Source of the DNA: Eulemur rufifrons
Taxonomy: Eukaryota; Chordata; Mammalia; Primates; Lemuridae
Length of the DNA stretch: 64,000 bases
Reading direction: 5' to 3'
Assembly (NCBI RefSeq): GCF_041146395.1
Contig: NC_090990.1
Span: forward strand, 47,672,501-47,736,500
This document shows, piece by piece, positions 57,185 through 64,000 of the stretch. Position numbers and translations under genes: made by a program. The notes under the pieces were generated by a model. The model was given only the letters and a program-made list of their open reading frames with translations, did no database searches and was not told the origin of the DNA. Position 1 is the stretch's first letter. Each line of letters starts with the position of its first letter.

Positions 57185-57721
57185 ATTTTTGGAAGGCTCA
57201 ATGGATTCTGGGAAGTCTGACCTGGGTAAACTAAGCCTGAGAAGACGGAATCACTCCTTTCTACCCCACATCACTGTAGATGGGTTCCACCTTCAAATGA
57301 TGCCTGAACAGAAAAGGATCTGCAGGTCTCAGCACATCCTACCTCTGCCAGTTTCAATCAATGTATCATTTTCTAATACTCACAGAGGAAATATGCAGCC
57401 TGGTCTTCACTCTTGAGTTGTTAACATTGAGGTTGGAAGGAGAAGTTTCTGATATATGAGGCAACTAAAAAAAGAGGAAGAGAAATTTTTATTGATTAAG
57501 CCTTACTCTGTATTAAATCTTTTGCAAAAATATTCTCATTTAACTGAGGGGGGCAACATAAACCAGTATTATATTGATTCTTAAACTGTATCAAGCAGCC
57601 TGTAAGTGCAGAAGAAATTCTGAGTCTAAACACCGAGAGAAACTGATCAGGGTCTTCACAAACTCTCCTTATGAATCAACAGGGACTACTTATTAAATAT
57701 ACATATTCTCAGATATGTACA
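57185..57721. other. Unassigned sequence
   Basis: Nothing recognised. Confidence 0.3.
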
Positions 57722-57838
57722 TCCATTGCAGACCCACTGAATCTGAATCTCCAGGGGTGAGAGTCTCAGGAAGCTATATTTTTAACAGGGCTTCAGGCAA
57801 TACTTCTCATCCGAGCAATTTCAGAAACCCTGGTTTGG
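57722..57838 (+). mobile_element. MER20/MER5-type hAT fragment
   Basis: CAGACCCACTGAATCTGAAT, CTCAGGAAGCTATATTTTTA, ACAGGGCTTCAGGC. Confidence 0.65.
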
Positions 57839-57839
57839 A

Positions 57840-59678
57840 GGACATCTTGAAGGGTTGAGAGGAGAGGTTCTATTTTACACATCTCAAGAGTTTTCACTTG
57901 CCTGTCACAAAACAAAGTGAGGAGTGAACCAGGTAGGAGCCTGCAGCAGGCTCTGTGCTGGTTTCTCTAGTTACCCACCTGGGGGCACCGGAGACCTTGA
58001 CCTAGGAGGTTGTACCTCCGGTGCCGTTCTCCTTTGAAAACCACTCAGGGAGGCCTGGGGTGTGTGTCCTGATCCACTGGCTCTGAACCTGAGCGCAAGG
58101 ACTACCTGATTAGTTTTTTTAAATCTCTTTGAGCTGTGTTCTCACGCACTGTGACGTCAGCAGAACCCCAAGACTGAATTATAGCTTTGCATTCAATCAG
58201 GAATCATGAATTATTCTCTGTGTTATCCATCACTGCTTCCCCACTGCTCAGAAGACAGAGTGACAGCAATACACACAATGGGCAGGCACCTGAGGGGCTT
58301 TAAACCTATCAATAATAAGCATTGTTCTCAGAAAGATTTTGCTCTGTGGAAAAAGCAGAATGGAACGGCCTTTCCAATGACCGGCAGAGGCTTTGAAATT
58401 GTTTCCCATTAAATGTGCAAATTCTAAAGTCACAGAATTCAGTCACCCCTTCGTTTATGTCCTAGGGATTTGCTTTGGACTGAATCAAAAAAATATATCT
58501 GCTCATATTAAATACAAAATGATTATTGGATGGCCTGCTTCTCACATTTAACTGCATAACAAACACTAAAATTCCATCTATGTAAAATTAATGAGTTGGT
58601 GGCGAGTCTTGTGTATGTGTTTAATCAGAAAATTGCATTCAGAGTACTTGAAGGCATATTAGTTGAAGTTTATCAAGAAGGCAGTAGGTATTTAGACACA
58701 AACACAAACGCAAAATACATCAATATTCGTGCCTATAACTGTCTATCCTTGTTGCCTTGCAATTCTAGTGCCTTTAAATAAAAATGAGACATAATACATG
58801 CTTGAGCCATTTTAGATCTTAGAAATGTTTGATATAGATATTTTATTTTATTTTTCCTTTTAAACTTGATTGAGTTATACGGTTAAACACAGAGAATATG
58901 TACTTGCTGTTGTATTGATGAATAGAGGCACTAGTAATTGGCATATAGTGCTTCCCCTGATATTATTAGCTACAAATTTCTGAGATTAGAATGACTGTAA
59001 AACATTCTTTTACCCAGATTGATTCTTTGCATAAATAATTACAGAGAAAACAAGCTCGTGACATAATGGCCTCCATAAGTGCTATCATAATAAAAGGAAA
59101 TACTTACAAATCAAATACAGCAATGACCAACATTGCCTTTAAACTTGTTTTCTCAAATTTAGCCCGCAGGGAAATTCAGTAGACTCGGCTGATAATTGTG
59201 GCATCTGATTGTACCACTAGATCCCATGGACTTGTTAGCTCACCAGATGGGCAAATGTTGGTTTGGCTTTCTCAGATACGGGACTGGGATTCCTTTTTTT
59301 GTTTTTTAGTTCCTAGCTGTGTTTCTACCACTTCTTTCTCTCTAGTGATCTTAAATATCTGGCCTTCTTTCTTATTTAAGAATCCCTGCCCACATCCGCC
59401 CAACATGAGGCCTGAAATAAGTCAGTGAAAAACGCAGCCATCTCCAAATATCTGAATGTTTGTCTTTGTGGAGGTTTCAACACCCAGAAGTTTAGTACAT
59501 TTTGATGTGTTCACTGGACGTGGGGCAGAGTTTGGACAAGGCCGCTCTCTGAGCTCAGCACCCTCTCTGAGGTCAGCCCTTCCAGTGACACTGCACGAGG
59601 AATGAGTGGGGCTGTGGCAGGGGGCCACTCTCAGCTCCCGACAGACCAGGGCACGGCCAGCTGCCAAGAGCTCACTCT
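57840..59678. other. Repeat-poor block
   Basis: About 1.8 kb with no recognised repeat, containing the palindrome/CTCF segment at 57975-58025. 58230-58440 reads like conserved non-coding DNA (CAATAATAAGCATTGTTC, TTCCCATTAAATGTGCAAAT). No exon recognised. Confidence 0.45.
57975..58025 (+). promoter_or_regulatory. CTCF-like motif overlapping a 10-base perfect inverted repeat
   Basis: CCACCTGGGGGCAC (57975-57988) matches the CTCF core at 13 of 14. GGCACCGGAG at 57984-57993 is inverted exactly at 58016-58025 (CTCCGGTGCC) with a 22-base spacer that itself holds ACCT-AGG-AGGT. Binding is not shown. Confidence 0.4.
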
Positions 59679-59679
59679 T

Positions 59680-59930
59680 GCTCAGGAACTGTGCTGAGTT
59701 CTTGACATCCATCATCTCATTTAATCCTCATAACCCACCTGTGAGGGGGAAATTATTTCCTTGTTTAATAAATGAGGAAACTGAGGCATAGAGTGGTTTG
59801 CTCAAGATTCTGATATAGAAGACAATGAAAATGAGAAATAGAGGACATTGCTCTGGCTACAAATGACAGAGTTGGGATTTGAACCCAGGACCATAGGCTT
59901 TCAAATACTCTCTGTAGTACATGGTACCAC
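59680..59930 (-). mobile_element. MIR: MIR SINE with internal extra segment
   Basis: Reverse MIR: CATCTCATTTAATCCTCATA, AATGAGGAAACTGAGGCATA, then a break of about 60 bases, then TTGGGATTTGAACCCAGGAC. Confidence 0.85.
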
Positions 59931-60215
59931 CTTCTTTATGAATACATATGCTCTGTGTCTTCCTATAGTCTATACATTAAAAAAAAAAATATGGAACTGG
60001 TCATCTAATCCTTGGTAGCCTGGTCTTCTAACCCTTTTCTTAGAGGAGAATCAGAATATTTTATTTATTTATATCAGGGATCTGGGCAGTGAACGTGCGT
60101 GTTTTTTTCTTAGCATCCAAGTTTTCATCCCTATGTAAATAGATCATCACATATATTTTGTTTATTACATTTTATTTGTTTGCACAATGTTTCTCACAAG
60201 AAACACAAGTCTCTG
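59931..60215. other. Unassigned sequence
   Basis: A run near 59979. Nothing recognised. Confidence 0.3.
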
Positions 60216-60455
60216 CCTAGCAGTATAGCATAGTGGTTATGAGCATAAGGTCTCAAGGGAGACTGACTGGGTTCAGAAACAAGCTCTCCCATTTTTTATT
60301 CAATCTTGGGCAAGTTGCTCAAATTCTTTATGTCTCGGTATCTTGGTCAGTAAAATGGGGATAATGACAATAGTAACTAACTGTGGATTCAATGAGAATG
60401 CATACAAAGCACCTGGCACCTAGTGAGAACCTAAAAGTGTTAGCTACTATTTGTA
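60216..60455 (+). mobile_element. MIR: MIR SINE, near full length
   Basis: CAGTATAGCATAGTGGTTAT, CAATCTTGGGCAAGTTGCTC, AAAATGGGGATAATGACAAT, AAGTGTTAGCTACTA. Confidence 0.95.
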
Positions 60456-60629
60456 TAAGCATCAGGCTTTAACTCAAGACTACACTAAGAAGGCTTGATA
60501 ACTACGGAACCCCATTTTCTCCTTCTTTCTTTCCAATTAACTGGAAGATAATCGAGATCCTTAGATCTGGAGGCAGAACAAGGTCAGGTTCTAGCATCAG
60601 GCCAAATAATGGAGTCACAATGAACTGGA

Positions 60630-60790
60630 AGAGGACAGATCATCTCAGTTCTACCTTCAGCCCTACCATTAGTGACTTTGGGCAAGGCACTCTCCACGTT
60701 TGGCCCTTAGTGTCCCCTTCTCTCAAACAAGGGGAGATCAACCTGCCCCTGAGGTTCCTGCCAGTGTTAACGTTCTGTGAATATCCAGGC
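60630..60790 (+). mobile_element. MIR3: MIR3-type SINE
   Basis: GTGACTTTGGGCAAGGCACT, CCTGCCAGTGTTAACGTTCT. Confidence 0.55.
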
Positions 60791-60794
60791 AATC

Positions 60795-62440
60795 ATGAAT
60801 GAGTCCTCACTTCTAAGAGCTTGGAATTTCCATGCCCAACCTGAACACCACCACCAAGCCCCAGAAACCAGAAACCCAGACCATTCCTGAACTTTGCACT
60901 TGAATGCCCAGAGCAGCTGCTAACACCCCCAGCCCAGCCAAGCCGAGCCCCACACCTCCTTAATCTGAAATCCTCATTAGTTCCAACTGCAGCCCATCTA
61001 TTACCTTACACCCATAATGGGAGTTAATTTCTGTTGGGATCAGATGGTCTTCCCCTTGGAAATTTTTATTCATATTTCTTTCCTGTTTTGTGATTCTCAA
61101 TCGGAGTTTTCTAATAACAGATCATTTCTTTTTGTCTAACTTTAATCTGGTCCTGCTTGACAAGCCCCATCCTTTTCATTGAAGGGTAAGACCACTTAAA
61201 GGAAGGCCAATAAGCCCTTGCGCTGCTCGGCGGGCTGGGGTGATTTGTCACCCGGTGCAGTGGTGGTCACACCAATGGATTTATCTCAAGGTAAATGGAG
61301 ATGCTGAGACCCGGGACCCGGAGCTTTGATTAAGGCGCCCTTTTTGTAGTGTTGATAGATGTTGCTTGTGTTTATCTATTTGAAATGCCACTAAATCTGT
61401 GAATACAATGGAAAAAGAGAGTACTTTGCCGCTGAAAACATATTAGTGATTTATGTTTCAGTAAGAAGCACAATAAAGAGACAGAGGCTATTAAGAGCAG
61501 CTATTTTCATGAGAAATAGTTCTGCTTTAAAACATTATTAACCCCACCTTGATAAAGACTTACATGCATGCATAATCATGTTTACTTACCCCTTTAGTTT
61601 GGTGCAATATGCATTGGAAGCACACATTCTCCAAATATTCATAAGTTAGTCAGCAGAATATTTACAGCAAAAGACACCTCGCCCAGGACTGTTCTGCATG
61701 TAAATTTCCTTCTCTCAAGATAGGGACATATAATAAACTTATCTAGGAAGCTTTGGAGTTTATATGGACTTCATATTGCTCAAAGCACTCTCAAATCCTT
61801 CTCACCATCATTTGCTGTGTCGTCCCCACCCCCGCTTGCATTGTAGTAGAAATAACCAGTAGGGTGACACATAAAGATTATAATGCATGGATATAACTTA
61901 TAACATGAATCAATGTCATCACGACGCACCCATTTAAATGAATAGGGTCAGATGAGAGTGCTGTATCACCCTGACTTGTGTGACAGTTACAAATGCATCA
62001 CCTCGTATGCATAATAGGAGTGTACAAACCAGAAGAGATTTGTAAACTTGGTTCATTTCAAGCAGAACTGACCCACAGGAATGGAAACAAGAGAAAAGGC
62101 AACTGGGTTGGAGCTGTCTGGAAATAAGTGATTCCTGTTTGGCTGTTTCACAAAACCCTAACGAGGATTTCGGGTCCTCCAGCTCCACTAGGGAACTGAG
62201 AGCAGGCCAAACCAGGTGAGGCACCCTGGCTGGTTAGGTACCACGTTCACTTTGAAAAGTGTGCAGTGCTTGCACGGGGTAGGGGTGGGGATAACGTGGA
62301 GGGGAGGCTTTGAGGTGTGCAATTCTTACCAAGTCTGGAAAACCCAAAAACAAAACCGAGGGACTTGGGCCTGTCAGAGTTAACCGTGTTCACAGAGTGC
62401 AATTAAGTGTTTGGAAGGTTCTGTGCTGCCTGCTCTGATT
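60795..62440. promoter_or_regulatory. Repeat-free block, candidate enhancer cluster
   Basis: About 1.6 kb with no recognised repeat, leading into the CpG island. Shows TTAATCTGAAATCCTCATTA, CATAATGGGAGTTAATTTCT, AACATATTAGTGATTTATG, TGCATGCATAATCATG and a CpG-retaining stretch near 61220-61260. The AT-rich motifs plus repeat exclusion suggest developmental regulatory DNA. This is an inference. Confidence 0.4.
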
Positions 62441-62922
62441 TACTGCTGCGCTCCGGGGACGCCCCTTCCGCGGGCTGCACGGCCGAGGGGACGGCGACAG
62501 TGGCGCTCCGTCCAGGGCTTGGCACGGCGGCGCACCGGGTGGCGAGCGCAGCGCTTCGCGGAGGCCACACCTGCACCTCATTTGCTTCGGAGCAGCGCCA
62601 TGACCCGCCTGCTGATGGGGCGCCTTCCCTTTCATCCCCGGGATTATGACACGTTATTAATTGCCACCATTAGCCGCAGCAGCCTGCCCGAGATCTCTGC
62701 TGCTCTCTGGAGGTGAGAAACCGCGCATCTGAATGCCGAGGGAAGAGGCGCCGAGCAGCGCGGGGCAGACCGAGCAACAATCTGCCCAAAAGGGATTGTG
62801 AGATGGTGAATAATTTATTAGAAAACATTTTTCTTTGTCCTTCCCACAGACCCACAAATCCTCCCCAAGCGCTCTTTACCAGCCTTGCAGATAATGTACT
62901 TACACATCTCAGAGCCTGCTAA
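62400..62922 (+). other. Speculative two-exon unit in the CpG island
   Basis: A good donor (GAG|GTGAGA, intron from 62713) and a good acceptor after a pyrimidine tract (TTTGTCCTTCCCACAG, ending 62849) define a 137-base intron. Joining them keeps a frame of about 124 codons open from 62411 to a TAA at 62920. I recognise no protein, and a GC-rich frame can stay open by chance. It could be the start of a non-coding transcript. Confidence 0.12.
62445..62785. promoter_or_regulatory. CpG island, first part
   Basis: Dense CpGs (GGACGGCGACAGTGGCGCTC, GCACGGCGGCGCACCGGG, GAGCAGCGCGGGGC) with an AT-rich homeodomain-type centre, TTATTAATTGCCACCATTAG, near 62654-62673. The CpG density is far above the rest of the window. 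Promoter or enhancer island. Confidence 0.6.
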
Positions 62923-62934
62923 ATAGACTGAAGA

Positions 62935-63130
62935 GGCCGTGGGGTTCACCCTCCACACTGCGGCTGCCAGGCCCGCGCACGCCGGCCGCCGCCTCTGCCC
63001 GGGCCTGCTGATGGCGGCGAGGCAATTAGCCGGCTTTGCAGAGGCAGACAGGAAAATCCGCTGCCATGGCTGCCCGGCCTCCTTCCCCGGCTCCTGCTTC
63101 CCACGCAGAACCCGCACACCTGCACGCATG
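62935..63130. promoter_or_regulatory. CpG island, second part
   Basis: CCCGCGCACGCCGGCCGCCG followed by GCGGCGAGGCAATTAGCCGG. Separated from the first part by about 150 AT-richer bases. Confidence 0.5.
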
Positions 63131-63329
63131 CTTTGTATTTGCACAGAACCCCACAGTTTCATCCCACCCCGCAACTATGTATTGACTGAGTTTCTACTAG
63201 GGTAGGGAGCTGCTCTGTCCCTCCTCTGGACGCCTTCTGGACAGAGGTAAGGCCGCACCTTCTCCACAGCCACCATGCACCCCTCAGACAGAACAGGGAG
63301 CCTGCTCCAGTAGGGACCTAAGGAGGAAA

Positions 63330-63525
63330 GTCCCAGGGCTTGACCTCAATGAGCTGGAAGTTAAATAGAGAAGACATTCATGTAAACAAATAATTACAAC
63401 GTAGAGCCCCAGAAAGCTGAGTACTGGGTGCTGTGGTGGCACAAAGGAGAAAGTGGTTAATGTAGGGATCAAGCAGAGCTTTATGGAGGAGGGGACATTA
63501 GGATTGGAGCTGGTGGAGGTCCAAT
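63330..63525 (-). mobile_element. L2: L2 LINE 3' end
   Basis: Reverse L2: GACATTCATGTAAACAAATA, TTATGGAGGAGGGGACATTA. Confidence 0.6.
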
Positions 63526-64000
63526 CTCCTCCTGCCCCCTCCAACAGTGGAGCATACATTTTGCTGACACTTCCACCAGCCTTTTCACAAAGACAGCATC
63601 AGCTGAGATGACATTCTCAGTACAACTGAAATTCCAAGATTTGTTTATTTCCTCTGCGTAGGGACTCCGAATCAGAATTCTTTTCAAGTCCTCAGGTAAT
63701 GGAGACACATCCATTTATGTGGCCAATTCAGAGACAGCTCAATGGCTGAATGCAGACTCCCTGTTTGCAGTGAAAGGCTGGGGAGGTGGAGGGACAGGGG
63801 TCAGGGACAGTGAGGCTGCACCAGGACAAAGACAGAGGCTGCACTAGCAATCCTGCAGGGGTTCACCCCAAAGGAACTAGCACTGCCCTGGGGGCATGGC
63901 AAGGTGGTGACGAATGAGGACATTTCTCTACTCCATAGCCAGAGGCATCTTTCCAGGGTTGCACACTGGGTCACTCCCTGCCCAGAAACCTTCTGTGGCC
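63526..64000. other. Unassigned sequence to window end
   Basis: Nothing recognised. Confidence 0.3.

Noticed and set aside
60216..60455. tRNA gene suggested by a 'tagtggtt' phrase
   Set aside because: It is the tRNA-derived head of a MIR SINE. No cloverleaf is preserved.
62411..62716. 101-codon frame in the CpG island as a confirmed gene
   Set aside because: High GC alone can keep a frame open. Kept only as a speculative transcript in the findings.

Overview
The window is nuclear DNA from a strepsirrhine primate, most likely a lemur. The main evidence is its Alu elements. They carry the strepsirrhine wording (for example CCTAGCACTCTGGGAGGCCG in the left arm and GCTGACGCCACGGCACTC near the 3' end), and two of them (12481-12818 and 30102-30448) have the longer AT-rich linker between monomers that I associate with lemur Alus. 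A 5'-truncated L1 with a lineage-type 3' end (40875-41285) and a piggyBac-type MITE with TTAA target sites (11428-11910) fit the same picture. I cannot name the species or the locus.

I found no protein-coding gene, tRNA, rRNA, snRNA or other standard RNA gene. The open reading frames are short. Most lie in GC-rich or stop-poor stretches or on the wrong strand of old repeats, and none resembles a protein I know. The window therefore looks intergenic or deep-intronic. It is built from (i) a very high density of ancient MIR and L2 copies, about 40 MIR and about 25 L2 pieces; (ii) older L1M fragments, mostly ORF2 3' ends and 3' UTRs; (iii) solo LTRs of the MaLR/ERVL class (MLT1 at 24962 and 26707, MST at 35042, MLT2 at 50680); (iv) hAT, Tigger and piggyBac MITEs; (v) four or five primate-age insertions; and (vi) several repeat-poor blocks.

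Layout. 1-7 kb: unique sequence, then MIR/L2/Alu. 7-11 kb: the longest repeat-poor block, with AT-rich homeodomain-like motifs. 11-20 kb: MIRs, piggyBac MITE, L1 with a nested Alu, L2, and a second repeat-poor block at 17.5-18.8 kb. 20-28.5 kb: mixed sequence with a GC-rich L2-derived part (23.9-24.5 kb) and two MLT1 LTRs. 28.5-35.5 kb: Alus and a nested L1/LTR complex. 35.5-39.3 kb: repeat-poor block and old repeats. 39.3-46 kb: L1MC, L2 split by a younger L1, MER5A split by an L1, TG microsatellites. 46-54 kb: MIR/L2 field with an MLT2 LTR. 54-57 kb: two L1M 3' ends. 57.8-63.2 kb: two repeat-poor blocks, the second ending in a CpG island (62.45-63.13 kb). The CpG island is the best candidate for a promoter or developmental enhancer.

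Nested insertions give a relative order of events: MIR/L2 are oldest, then hAT/Tigger/MaLR/L1M, then Alu and the lineage-specific L1. Repeat boundaries are by eye and usually good to about 10-20 bases. They are exact where a target-site duplication is quoted.
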